Positions 24,471 to 35,394 of a stretch of DNA of 64,000 nt are shown piece after piece (the stretch's first letter is position 1; every line of letters starts with the position of its first letter). The stretch lies in assembly GCA_026874595.1 (NCBI GenBank), contig CM049315.1:7436664-7500663 (forward strand), written 5' to 3'. Under the pieces are notes generated by a model that ran no database searches, was not told the DNA's origin, and was given only the letters and a program-made list of their open reading frames with translations. Origin of the DNA: Sipunculus nudus (Eukaryota; Annelida; Sipuncula; Golfingiida; Sipunculidae). Made by a program: the position numbers and the translations under genes.

Positions 24471-25610
24471 ATCACATGTGTATATGATTTTCTTTTTTCG
24501 TATTGAGGGTTTCTGTTCATGTTATGTGTTTTGTGTTTAATTCAAATCAGGCTAGTTCTCGAGTTAAGTATAGTAACTATATGCAGATTTGTGTTTTGTT
24601 TAAGTGTGTATTGCTTGTGTGCAAATATTTGCAAATACGTGTTTATGTTTATGAATATATAAATATGATTATAGATACACGAATGCATGGTATGTATATA
24701 TGTACGTTTATGTATACATATGTGTTTGAATTTTGTAACAACGTATATCTTGTGTACATCCTTGTACACTTTTGTATTGTTACAGAACCTAATAACAACA
24801 TATCACCTAGTCGTGACGAGCATAATTTTTGTAATGGAGATAAAAATATCAGATTCTGTAACACTAAGCAGCGTGAAATGTCTAGGGGAATGAATAAAGA
24901 AGTCAGTGGTTTTTGTTAACAAATAATTATAATTTTTTTCTTAAAACAACCCTAACATTACAATACACTAATTACAATACAATGACACAGTATAACAACA
25001 GTATAACAGTAAATCAATACAATTACACAGATTAATTAATAAAGTATTTGAAATGTTTTTTTATTTGTAGGATTTCAATATCATTACATTCATTCATTTA
25101 ACCCGAGTTGTTGATATTGTGAGTGTAATAAACGTATGTATTCATTAATTTCCCCTTCAGCCGAACCGTGACCAAATTCAGTCAAAGCGTGCATTCATTT
25201 ATAACTTACGAGGCCAGTATACGATCCTTTCATGTCATAAAACCTGTACGTTCCGGGTGACTGTGTGTCCAGACCTTCACGGGTACAATATATCAACATC
25301 ATGGGCGTGCGTTACTTGTAACGTACCCATAGGACAAATATTTGTACTTCATGACCCCCTTTATCAAATAAAATATGCTTGCCCGGGCCATGTTAAAAAT
25401 TGTACAGTGTGAGCAGAAAATAAAAAGACCAGCGATTAAATGAGACAAAATAAGATTATCCATTTTTTTTACTCTAGGAACACGCTTTATAGCCCCAGCT
25501 TGGGAACTGCATTAAGGCAGGCCATCCCCTGAAATGTCCCTAGCATTTCAAAGAAACAGTCCACGTTTGGCTTAATGCCGAATTAAAGTAATACCAGGCC
25601 CTCGGTTAGA
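24471..25610. other. Probable LINE 3' tail region and non-coding sequence
   Basis: Downstream of the LINE frame, T/G-rich text with many TATGTATA words runs to an AATAAA near 24893. It is followed by (ACAATAC)-like sequence at 24955-25030. It may be the element's 3' UTR, but the true end is not visible. 25.1-25.6 kb holds nothing I can name. Confidence 0.35.
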
Positions 25611-25614
25611 AGAC

Positions 25615-26265
25615 TTTGGAAGTTAAAAGCATACTTTACCTAAAATTAAACAATATATTCACTCAAGTGTAGCAGTTTCTCCGTATCATAATGTTACATA
25701 TTGACCAACTTATGGTTTCTCACACTGTTAAAAGCATATCTTACCTATAATGGAACTATATATTCCATTAAGTTCAGTTGTTTTTGCTTATCAATATGTA
25801 ACAAAATGATAAACTAGTGTATTCCCAGACATTTAAAAGCAAATTTAATCTAAAATCTAACAATATATTCCATCAAGTGTAGCAGTTTCAGCGTATAATT
25901 ATGTAAACATTTGATCGACTTACGTTTTTTCACACTGTTAAAAGCATATTTTACCTAAAATCTATTTATATATTCCATCAAGTGTAGCGGTTTCTGCGTA
26001 CCATCATATAACAATTTGATCACCTTTTGTTTTATCACAATGTTAAAAGCTCATTTTACCTAAAATCTAACTATATATTCGATGAGGTGTAACGGTTTCT
26101 ATGCATCATTACGTACCAAGTTGATCAACTTCTGTTTAATCACATGTGAAAAGCATATTTAACCTAAAATCTAACTGCACATTCCTTAAAGTGTAACAGT
26201 TTCTGCATATCATGTTACAATATGCTCAATTTGGTTTTTGAAAAGCATATTTTACCTATAGTCTT
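25615..26265 (+). repeat. ~105-bp satellite-like tandem array, six units
   Basis: Six head-to-tail units begin TTAAAAGCATATTTTACCTA or a close variant near 25622, 25727, 25832, 25938, 26044 and 26147. Each contains ATATATTCCATCAAGTGTAGC and GTTTCTGCGTATCAT-like blocks. Divergence among units is moderate, so the array is old. Confidence 0.9.
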
Positions 26266-26324
26266 AATGTACATCTATGCATGTTCTATGATTTCTTTAC
26301 AGTTAAATGGGATTTATTGCATCA

Positions 26325-26328
<4 letters not shown>

Positions 26329-26396
<68 letters not shown>

Positions 26397-26398
26397 GA
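26329..26398 (+). repeat. Compound (GA)n-(GACA)n microsatellite
   Basis: About 16 GA repeats are followed by about eight GACA repeats. Frames across it (Arg-Glu and Asp-Arg-Gln repeats) are artefacts. Confidence 0.95.
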
Positions 26399-27065
26399 GC
26401 GTCAACAGTGGGCAACCGGAAAATATTCCCAGACACAGTGACAAAGTGATGAATATTTACTGCATGCGAATGATATAAAAATGAAGAAATGGAGAATAGA
26501 CGAATACTGTGCAGAGAATAACAAACATAAACGGTCAGCAGTAGCCCCCATCATAAGGTAACTAGGTTTACCTCGGTAGCAAATGACGCATATGGATGCG
26601 CCTCAATTAGCCTTTTAGTGGAGAGCAGTCACCTGTCACATATGAACACTATAACATTTGCGCAGAGATTCTCTTGGCAAACGGACTGAACAGCCGACAC
26701 AAAAGTAATCACGCAGATAAAGAAAATTCGACGGTAGGAATTCTCTAATATTTTAAAATGTTAGGAGAACTATTAATTACATAACTAAAAAACTTATTAA
26801 TTTACATCAGAATTAGTATTGGTCCTTAGAACAAAATAAGGCAATTGGGCTTCAGCAAGTTGCACACGCTACAATCCATGTGTGTTGGGAAACTGTTGCC
26901 TACGCTCATGCTTTCCTTTTTTAAATGAACTGAAGATAAAGGGCAATCACTGCAACTAAATCAGGTTTAAGGTATTCCAATATTTTCATTCTTGGAACAT
27001 TTATCAACTTTCACAAGAGCGACGGCAGAACACCTTTGAACAGCTGGTCCCTGTTTAGGTATTTT

Positions 27066-30000
27066 TTAGCTTGGCTGACTATAAGTTATCTGAGCTATAG
27101 TCGTGGTCCATTGTCCGTCGTCCGTCCGTCCGTCTGTCCGTCCGTCCGCCCGTCTGTCCGTCCGTAAGACTGGCACGTTTCGACACTATTGGACCTACGA
27201 AACTGAAATTCGGCATAGTTAGATGTCCCTAAAATCTCCTACCATGCCGACAGTTGGGTCAATAGGACTTCGTTCCTTCGAGATATTAAGGAAAATTTTT
27301 AAAATTTTGCCCAAGTTTGACCATGGTACCTTTTATTCTTGTAAGAACATTTGATTTACTTTTCCCAGTTGGTATATATATACAAATTTATTAAATGTTA
27401 AATTCTGAATGTTGAAAGTAAAAGCTTAAAAATTATTCTAGATATTGAAGTTTTTCTGAGGCTCTAATGTATTTACATTTTGAACCTCCAGACCAGCCAT
27501 GTCTGGTCCCTACAGCCTTGTCTGGGTTAACGTATTAGTGATGCAACACACAAATAGTGTAGACGGGGATATATTTCCGTAGGAATTTGATGCCCAAATT
27601 GCGAAAAAGGCTGATTTAGCATAAACAGGATATGAACTTATGAAAAATGTTAGGTCTGGGTTAACGTATTAGTGGGAACCCTGCCCTCCCCCCCCCCCAC
27701 CAGATATGTTGCATTACTTACATTATTTAACCTATTGCTGTTTCCGATCCAATGTATACAACTTTTCCAATCCTTTATAAAGTGTTATTTTCAGATACTA
27801 ATTATTTTTAGAAAAAAATATACATCTGCGTTTCTTTTAAAATCTATTTTCATACTTCAGGGCTGCCTAATATCAGAACCACTCATCTAGTTTTCTTCAT
27901 ATTTACCATAAATATTCCTCTATATAATTCCTATGTACATGCCAGATATTAAGTCTGTATTATTTAACTTTATCCGCCAAAACAAAGTTTTGCGGATATT
28001 GTGTTTTTGACCAAGTTCCGCCGCCATCGTATTCGTTTCCGGAGAACTCCCTTGAGACTACTGGACCGATTTTTCCGAAACTTAACCCAATTATCGGGGC
28101 ACATGTGAACTGGTGCCTAACCATTTCGCGTTGACCTCTGACCTTTCCTCTCTCCAGTGCGTCCATCAGTGCGTCTGTGTTGACACATTAACCCACATAT
28201 CTTTGGAATCGTTTGACCAATCAGGCAAAAATTTATATGTTCGTCTGCCTTGGGTTAAAATTACTTATATCCCTGCAGTGGTTTGACTAATTCATCTGAA
28301 ATTTGGCATGCGTATACATCCTGGATAGCTTTCTTGATTTTATGTCAGGTGGCGCCATCTACATTCAGGTTCACGCTGCAGACATCCATGCTAATATCTC
28401 CGGACTCGTTTGACCAATCAGACTAAAATTTTGCACAAATGTAGCCCTTGGATTGCTCTATAACATACACGAAACTGGTGGCGCCATCTGCAACCATTTT
28501 AGCACAGCGTCCATCTGTTCGTCTGCCTCGGGTTAAAATCACTGATATCTCTGCAGTGGTTTAATTCACCTGAAATTTGGCATGCGTATACATCCTGGAT
28601 AGCTTTCTTGATTTTATGACAGGTGGCGCCACCTACATTCACGTTTACGCTGCAGACATCCATGCTAATATCTCTGGACTGGTTTGACGTATCTTCCTGA
28701 AATTTTGCATACGTTTAGATCTCACAAAGCTCTTTATCATACACAAATTGGTGGTGCCCCCTGCAACCATTTTCACATAGTGTCCATCTGTTTGTCAGCT
28801 GTGGGATAAAATCACTCATACCTCGGCAATTGTTTGACTTTTCCACCTGAAATGTTGCATATTTATACATTTTGGATAGTTTCTCTTTCAAATAACAGGT
28901 GGCGCCACCTACAATCATGTTTACCTGGCAGGCATCCATGCTAATATGCAACCCATCTCACTCTGTTTACCTTGCCACTCAATCCATGCCTCACTTCACC
29001 CGTCCTACTATGATTTTGGCAGATTCTAGTTTAAAAAAGTTATGGGCCCAAACATAATGGCTTTTGTAAAAAATCAGGGAAGATATTTGGTCATTTAAGA
29101 CAAAAAATGTTAAACCAAGGGACTTTTTTCAGTAATACAACTTAAGTTAATATTTAATTGGATACAAAAAATTAGATCAAAATCTGTTTAATTTTTTATA
29201 ATTATGAGCAAAAATATAAATTTGGTTCCTTAAATTTTGCCCAAGTTTGACCATGGCATGTTTCTTTCTTGTAAGAACATTTGATTTACTTTTCACAGTG
29301 GGTATATATATAGATTTAATCTGTTAAATTCTTAAATCTGAAAGTAAAAGCTAAAATATTTTTCTAGTTATTGAAGTTTTTCTGATGTATTTTCTAATGT
29401 ATTTACATTTTGAACCTCCAGACCAGCCATGTTTGGTTCCTACAGCCTTGCCCGGGTAAACTTATTAGTGATGCAACACTGCTGTCACAAATGTAGAATC
29501 ACGTTGCAACCCTGGCCTCCCCCCCCCCCCCCCCCCGCCCAACCAGATATGTTGCATTTGTTACACTCTTTAATTGCTTTGCTGTTCCGATCCAATGTAT
29601 ACAACTTTTCCAGATTCAAGTGTTTTTTTTCAGATGTATTATTTGCAAATTTCAAAAGTATTTTTTAAGAAAAACATAAAAACATCGGTGTCTATAATGT
29701 GATGTTGCCTGAGCAGATTAACTATAAATGTTGATGCAATTTAGAATTGTTAATCAACTTAAATTTTCAAATTTAATTGATATATACTGTAAATGTATAG
29801 TAAAATTTATAAATTTTGTCCAAAATTTCCCTTAACAAAAAATTGATGTATTAAAAAAATGAGGATCTAATGCAAACATTCGTTCAGTATTTGCCTAAGT
29901 AGAATGGGAATTAAAGTGATTTGCTTTGTTTTTCTATCTCCCTGTCTGTTTCTAAATATTCAATAATTATGAATAAAACTTTCCTTTTTAAATAATAATT

Positions 30001-30462
30001 TTACCTGTAAGCACTTTTGGATTAAATTTTGTATCCTGTATGTTTATGCAAAGGTGCTGTAACTTTCCTCACTCCCTGCCATTGGGTATTTGTTTGGGAC
30101 AATATTCTTCTGGCAACTGCATAAAATTTATTACTGGTAAATAAAGAAAAAAAAAACAGAGGTACAAAGGTGTTTTTAAACTCTCATCCTCCCCCCCCCC
30201 CCCAAATCAGGTCCTTTCAACTGTTGGATGGGAACATTATGTTTGTATATATTAAAATCAATGGATTTAAGTGGATAGTGTAAACTGCTGAACTGTCAAC
30301 AGCTTATCAAAAAGCCAACTAATGATTCCGCTGAACTACATAATTAATACAAAAAAATACATCTGTCAAAATGAAATCTTACAGACCTACATTCAACAAT
30401 GGTGATACAATTATAGGTCACATTCAGCTGAGCGCCGTGACCCATGGGTCCCTTGTTTTATA
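27066..30462 (+). repeat. Dispersed family A, two near-complete copies with a nested insertion
   Basis: This block starts at the family A 5' end (GGCTGACTATAAGTTATCTG, CTATAGTCGTGGTCC, CCGTCCGTCC) and ends at CAGCTGAGCGCCGTGACCCATGG (30425-30447). Internal landmarks occur twice: TTGACCATGG at 27317 and 29248, TCCAGACCAGCCATGT at 27487 and 29417, and CCAGATATGTTGCATT at 27700 and 29543. A deleted first copy therefore abuts a fuller second one. Both copies hold a long poly-C before CCAGATATG (18 C at 29519-29536 in the second). There is no coding frame. The 5' end carries GACTATA..TATAGTC and the 3' end a 12-nt palindrome, suggesting a non-autonomous DNA-type element. Confidence 0.7.
27967..29031. 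mobile_element. ~1.06-kb insertion nested in family A
   Basis: Comparison with other family A copies shows the join TATTTAA / AAAAGTTATGGGCCC interrupted here. The insert begins TTTATCCGCCAAAACAAAG, with the hairpin CCGCAAAACTTTGTTTTGGCGG on the minus strand, and ends near GATTTTGGCAGATTC. Inside is a ~280-bp tandem repeat of about 2.6 units (from 28237, 28517 and 28791). Its marks are GGGTTAAAATNACT, GCATGCGTATACATCCTGG, GGTGGCGCCA and AGACATCCATGCTAATAT. No coding frame is present. The insert is younger than its family A host. Confidence 0.7.
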
Positions 30463-30683
30463 TTTACAAACAAATCAACCAGACTAATGATTTTTTTACC
30501 TTCTTTTGCAGTGGGAGTCAGGCCATGAGGCTTGAAAGCCAATATAGATTGGCTGTATGCCTCTTATGTGTCACCTTAACGAAAGCATTGACACCTGTTC
30601 CTCCTGAAGTTAAAAAGGTAAGAATAACACAAGGTCAGCTGGTGCAAGAAAGTAGGGACCCATGGGTCTCGACGCTCAGCTGA
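30424..30683. repeat. Inverted family A termini flanking a short interval
   Basis: TCAGCTGAGCGCCGTGACCC.. (30424-30453) is repeated in reverse complement at 30654-30683, with 28 of 30 bases matching. The 200-bp interval contains the exon at 30512-30617. Confidence 0.9.
30512..30617 (+). CDS. Signal-peptide exon of an unknown secreted protein
   Basis: A pyrimidine-rich acceptor (ttttttaccttcttttgcag) precedes 13 nt of leader and an ATG at 30525. Thirty-one codons then run to a consensus donor AAG|gtaaga at 30618, ending in phase 0. The peptide starts MRLESQYRLAVCLLCVTLTK and continues ALTPVPPEVKK. The hydrophobic stretch with small residues before ALTP is what a cleavable signal peptide looks like. 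It would be a non-first exon carrying the start codon. No downstream exon in phase was found in the next kilobases. The exon lies between inverted copies of a family A terminus, so it may be a captured or exonised fragment, or one exon of a gene split over long introns. Confidence 0.5.
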
Positions 30684-30794
30684 ATTTGTCTAAAGGATAT
30701 GTTTATGGGCTTTTTCAAAACAGGGTTCCTGTGTTCAGTTTGCAGCCAACTTGTCTAACCACTGTGGATTCAACAATCTTTATAAAAAAGTAGG

Positions 30795-31250
30795 TCCTGC
30801 AACCTTGACCTCTGACCTCATTATCCCTAAATCAAAAGGGTTCCTACATTATTTGTAGGTCATATATAAGTCAAGATTGAAACTAATATGTCAATCAAAA
30901 CTGGTGTTATCATCAAGAAACAAATATATGCACAGATGGCCCCTGTGACCTTGACCTTTAACCTTGTGATCCAAAAATGAATCAGCTTCTTCCCCTACCG
31001 TGCAAGATGGAAGGTTTGGGATGATAAGTTTGGCTTGGCTGAAAGTGCATGTTCAATCTTTAAAAAAAGTGTGTTCTATGACCTTGACCTTTGACCTCAT
31101 GACCCTAAAATCAACAGAGTTCCTGCGTTAGAGGTTGGCCATATACAATTCAAGTTTGAATTCCATATGTCAATCCTAACTGGAGTTATTGACGGACATA
31201 AAAAAAGATGAACAGACGGACGGAGAGGGTGATTTATATAGAGCATCCGC
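30795..31250 (+). repeat. Dispersed repeat, three ~140-bp units with CCTTGACCTNTGACCT core
   Basis: Units at about 30800, 30950 and 31080 each contain ACCTTGACCT.T.ACCT.., a CAAAA(G/T)G-like block and text such as ATATGTCAAT. The block ends with AACAGACGGACGGAG. It shares its core with 9120-9320. The core is a perfect direct repeat of TGACCT with one spacer base in two of the three units. Confidence 0.65.
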
Positions 31251-31477
31251 TTATTCAAGAGGGGCCCTAATAAACACACAAGGTTTCAGGACACAGACGA
31301 AATCACATTTCATAATCGGATAGAATCAATATAATTTGGCAGTCTCACAATAAAGGAAAAGAATGTATCCATAAAAAAAAGTATTGCAACAAGTCTTCAG
31401 GAACTGAAGAATTCAATCATAATAAACACACTCGGGACACTGGATGAAACCACATCTGTGAAACTGACATAACTGTT

Positions 31478-32235
31478 GTCATTTGATGATCTAAAAAGAG
31501 AAAAGTCATAAAAATTAGAAAATATACAGGTGGCGCCACCAATTTTCGGGAACTGATTAAACTAGTCATGGTCCGCATTCATGGCAAGATTCATGACACT
31601 TGTTGTATTAATTATTAAGATATTGGTGGTTTTGTATCAAATTTTTAATTATTCTTTTTTTTTTGGGGGGGGGGGGGGGGGATATTTTTGAGCCCCATGG
31701 CTAACTGATGGTTTTGTATCAAATTTTTAATTATTCTTTTTTTTTTGGGGGGGGGGGGATATTTTCGAGCCCCATGGCTAACTGATGGTTTTGTATCAAA
31801 TTTTTAATTATTCTTTTTTTTTTGGGGGGGGGATATTTTCGAGCCCCATGGCTAACTGATGGAATACATAGCCCCACGGTGACCTAATTTCAGGTTTTCA
31901 AGGATTTTTTTTATAAACTTACCTGGATATCCAGAAACAAATTTCTAGGGTTAACGGTTACGATTTTCTTGCTTACGGACGGCCCTACGGCCAGACGGCT
32001 AGACGGACAAAGCGCCTTTCCTATACCTCTATATCCCTATACTTTCAGTCAGCTGAGCTTAAAACAATATTCTATTTACTAACCAGGCAAGTTACCATCA
32101 TTATATTTGCATAATCTTCTGTAATAAGGTTTCATTGTGAACTTCAAGGAGGTTCAAAATGCAAAAATATTAATCTTAATTCATATAAAACTACAAAAGG
32201 GTGCTATTCTGAAGCAATAAAAGGCATCATTTTTG
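31478..32235 (+). repeat. Dispersed family B, copy 1
   Basis: Shared with 38618-39212 in the same order: ACAGGTGGCGCCA, CGGGAACTGAT, ACTAGTCATGGTC, CAAATTTTTAATTA, CTTACGGACGGC, CTACGGCC, GACGGACAAAGCGCC, TTTCAGTCAGCT and GTGCTATTCTGAAG. Non-coding. This copy is longer because of the internal T/G-tract tandem repeat. Confidence 0.75.
31628..31860 (+). repeat. Three tandem units with shrinking poly-G tracts
   Basis: Units of 82, 78 and 73 bp (31628, 31710, 31788) read GGTTTTGTATCAAATTTTTA.., then T-tract, G-tract, GATATTTT.GAGCCCCATGGCT. The G run is 17, 12 and 9 bases in successive units; otherwise the units are almost identical. Confidence 0.92.
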
Positions 32236-32295
32236 CTCGAAATACACCTGTTCTGAATTTATTGTGATATATATATATTATAATATTGTGAGATG

Positions 32296-32298
<3 letters not shown>

Positions 32299-32355
<57 letters not shown>

Positions 32356-32375
32356 TATGTATATATATATATATT
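32299..32375. repeat. (AT)n microsatellite
   Basis: A long AT run with two short interruptions (TAAATATATGTATA). Confidence 0.95.
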
Positions 32376-32505
32376 CCAGCTTAGTGCTCGATACTATGTT
32401 TTGGGCATATTATGGTGTACTTACACAACGGTCCGTAATATATATATATATACTTTTATTACTACATGTTTATTGGGTTGCAGTACTTTATTGGTTTTTC
32501 ATTCT

Positions 32506-32592
32506 CGAAAAACTGGGTCCATTTCAGCTATTGGGTCCAGTTGCCGAGATATTGGGTCCGGAACTAATAATTATCCAACCCAATAATTATAA
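32506..32592 (+). repeat. Short ATTGGGTCC motif cluster
   Basis: Three GGGTCC motifs (CTGGGTCC, ATTGGGTCC, ATTGGGTCC) and an inverted CAACCCAATAATTA lie within 80 bp. They match the large array at 37.28-38.15 kb. Confidence 0.75.
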
Positions 32593-33049
32593 CAGTTTAA
32601 ATAAAAACAACTTGCTAAATAATTAAAATTACATGTGGCAGTACATGTGAGCATTATATATAAAACTATATATTCGCCAATCAACATCAATTTTGACAGC
32701 GTTCTGGTTAAATAGACGTCACATAAGCGTTTCATGAAACAAACTCTGGTCAAAGCATTTTTAAACAAGGCGCCGGAACAAGCACAAATGAAACTTGGCT
32801 GTAAGTGCAAACGAGTAGCGTCTCTTCCATGTCAAAGGTCAATCGGCCCATGTGTCGCTTCTTTATGACTTTTCTTAAAATTCTCAGATTCCAACGAGGT
32901 TTTACTCAAAATTTTCAATTCACCTTATCTTTGAATGTCTACGATTCTAATAAACAACTTTACTGATCAACAAATAACCTCGAATTTTAATTGTTGACTA
33001 AACAAAATAACATCTTGCTGTATTCTTGCATATCAACCTTTCAAGAGTC

Positions 33050-33550
33050 ATAACATTTTCGGCCAACCGACAAATCACGTTGTGACCCTGAATTGAAAAG
33101 GAGCACATTTGGCAAACTTTCATGTGTCTTTGTGCTATACTTGAAAGATGAAACAAACCTTTCGGCCCATCTGCTAGCAGAAGAGTTTCGGCCCACCGAT
33201 TAATCACGTTGTGACCCTGAATTGAAAGGGAGCACATTTGGCAAACTTTCATGTGTGTTTGTGTTATACTTGAAAGAAGAAACAAACCTTAAAGAATGAC
33301 ATTTGTTTATGTTAAACTTTTACCCACTAAATATTGGTCAGGCATCTACCTTAAACCATATGTAAAAGCCGAGTTTGTCCGTGTATAAGCCATTGCCAAA
33401 AACACTGATTGTTCTCCCTAAAGTAAAAATGGAGCTTGGGTTAGAATTTGTCGCCCCCGGCAACCTACACGGACACGATAAAATTAAAGGGAGCATATTT
33501 GGTAAGCTTTGATGTGCATTTTGTATTATACTTGTCAGTTGAAAAATGTA
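33050..33550. repeat. ~129-bp tandem repeat, two good units plus a decayed third
   Basis: Units near 33056 and 33185 share CGGCC.ACCGA..AATCACGTTGTGACCCTG and AGGAGCACATTTGGCAAAC. A third, diverged match lies at 33484-33545 (GGGAGCATATTTGGTAAGC). The minus-strand frame across it is a repeat artefact. Confidence 0.8.
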
Positions 33551-34042
33551 TAGCGTTATATTTATTGAAAACACATTTTTTCTCCATTCATTACTCTTCA
33601 GTTTTCTTCATCAAATGTACGATTTTCATTGTTTCAAGATTACCACATTTTACACCGATTTTTCCCCCTAAAGTAACTGCGATCTTTGAATTGTTTTGAA
33701 ACCACGCGATTATGTTCTGTGTGGTATGCCAAATGACAGTCATACATTGTCATGTTAAATGCGATTTGAACTACGTTCATAAAAATATGGGGGTTTGTTA
33801 ACGTTTTAATAGGTAAGCCCGATTGAATATTACTTAATAGTTTTAGGCCTGCCATTCAATGAGTATGATAGCCATACATTCAGAGTTTCTATCCAGTTAA
33901 TTTACAGTCCAACCACAAGACGCAGCATTGCTCCATTCGGATGGTGTTTCATGCCATCATGGTTTCGACAACTTCGATTAAACTGTTACAGTGTCATCAT
34001 TACTGTTACAGTTAAACTATTTTACCAGAGGCATATTTTATC

Positions 34043-34045
<3 letters not shown>

Positions 34046-34099
<54 letters not shown>
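34046..34099. repeat. (AT)n microsatellite
   Basis: An uninterrupted AT run of about 27 units. Confidence 0.95.
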
Positions 34100-34102
<3 letters not shown>

Positions 34103-34824
34103 ATACGATTATAAGATTTGGTATTATTATGTTTCACAGTAAAGTGTTTTGGAATTGTCTTTAAATTATATTATTTAGTAAATGAGATTAAAAAAAACTT
34201 GAGTTAAAATATTTGTCCATAAAAATATTTAAAATGTCATATTTTAATTGGACATTTAACCGACACGTCTGTGGCGTTTATTCAACAGTTATATGTGTAA
34301 CATCTCTTGGTTTGATCCGTATTCAGAGCGTGTTCAGAATCCGGCCTGCATTTTTGTATAACTATACTGCATTTTAAAAACCCTAAATACCAGGGGGCCT
34401 AATGGACTCAATGTTCTCATCCCATTACATAAGCCACAGGGCACATCCAGGGTGAAAGCTAAACATTGCATTCACATTAATAGGTTTTATTATACAAAGC
34501 ATAACGAAATTGCAAGGATCACGTTTGAGTAAGTAAAGGATTTAACTGTACAGCTTATAGATCGGTCGTCCTAAACACCGGAATACCACGGAATACCCCG
34601 TAATACCGCCTAAATACCACTATCATTGTCAAAATACCCTATAACCAAAGACCATCGAGGCTTAAATGAAAGGTTTAAGCCATTTATTAATCATTTTCAA
34701 TGGAGGGATGGGCTAAATCGGAATTTTAAATTGTCATCAGAGTACTGGTATAAGACCTTACGGGCAGGCACTAACTTTTACCGCTTGTGAAGCTGTGCAG
34801 AGAGCTTAGATGACGAGAGGGTTC

Positions 34825-34937
34825 ACTTCGCGTTTTCTCATTGGTCGCCATTTTGACGTCACGGACGCTATCGCCACCACGCGGGGGGGGGGGGGGGGGG
34901 GGGGGGGTTTGCAGCTGATTCTGCGTACATAATCACC
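34825..34937 (+). promoter_or_regulatory. Probable core promoter of gene 2
   Basis: A compact, locally GC-richer block holds an inverted CCAAT box (ATTGG, 34840-34844). A GCCATTTT element (34847-34854, YY1-type) overlaps a perfect cAMP-response element TGACGTCA (34854-34861). A 25-base G run (34883-34907) and a CACC-ATG start at 34938 follow. There is no TATA box. The arrangement resembles TATA-less animal promoters, but the transcription start cannot be placed by eye. Confidence 0.55.
34883..34907 (+). repeat. 25-base poly-G tract next to gene 2 start
   Basis: An uninterrupted run of 25 G lies 30 bp upstream of the ATG, probably inside the 5' UTR or core promoter. It has clear G-quadruplex potential on the + strand. 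Confidence 0.97.
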
Positions 34938-34971
34938 ATGTCTGATGCTGCAACAAACCGCAGTGGGTCAG
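34938..34971 (+). CDS. Gene 2 exon 1 (start exon)
   Basis: The exon ends TCAG|gtaagat. Two overlapping ATGs exist in different frames: 34938 (MSDAATNRSGS, one base left over) and 34945 (MLQQTAVGQ, phase 0). Only the second agrees with exon 41020-41161. Confidence 0.5.
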
Positions 34972-35328
34972 GTAAGATAGTGTTTACAAATTGATATAAC
35001 CCTAAATTTACAGTAATTTTCCTATTAATGACGCAAAAGTAATGGCAGAATCAAGTGTCCATGTAGCATTAATTGTATGGACCACCGAATAAGCCAGAGT
35101 CTCTAGGGAGTACACATGTATATACTATCTTCAGTTGCAATCACCTCAGTCCAGATATTTTTTATTTTATATTTTTCGTATATAAATATTATATTTAAAT
35201 ATATATTATGTTTACTGATGAATTCTTTGTGTTTCATGTTCAGAACGGATTAATTGTGACAGAATGAACATGTGAACATGTGAGTTAATTATTAAAAGGA
35301 GACAGATATGTCATGAAGTTTTATTTCA

Positions 35329-35394
<66 letters not shown>

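Noticed and set aside
24503-24919. 138-codon frame after the LINE
   Set aside because: Low-complexity Tyr/Val/Cys-rich text from TATGTATA words; opposite-strand frames overlap; looks like LINE 3' UTR.
26222-26478. Frames rich in Arg-Glu and Thr-Asp-Arg-Gln
   Set aside because: They are translations of the (GA)n-(GACA)n microsatellite.
32998-33285. 95-codon minus-strand frame with repeated HMKVCQMC peptide
   Set aside because: It is produced by the 129-bp tandem repeat; no splice sites or start context support it.
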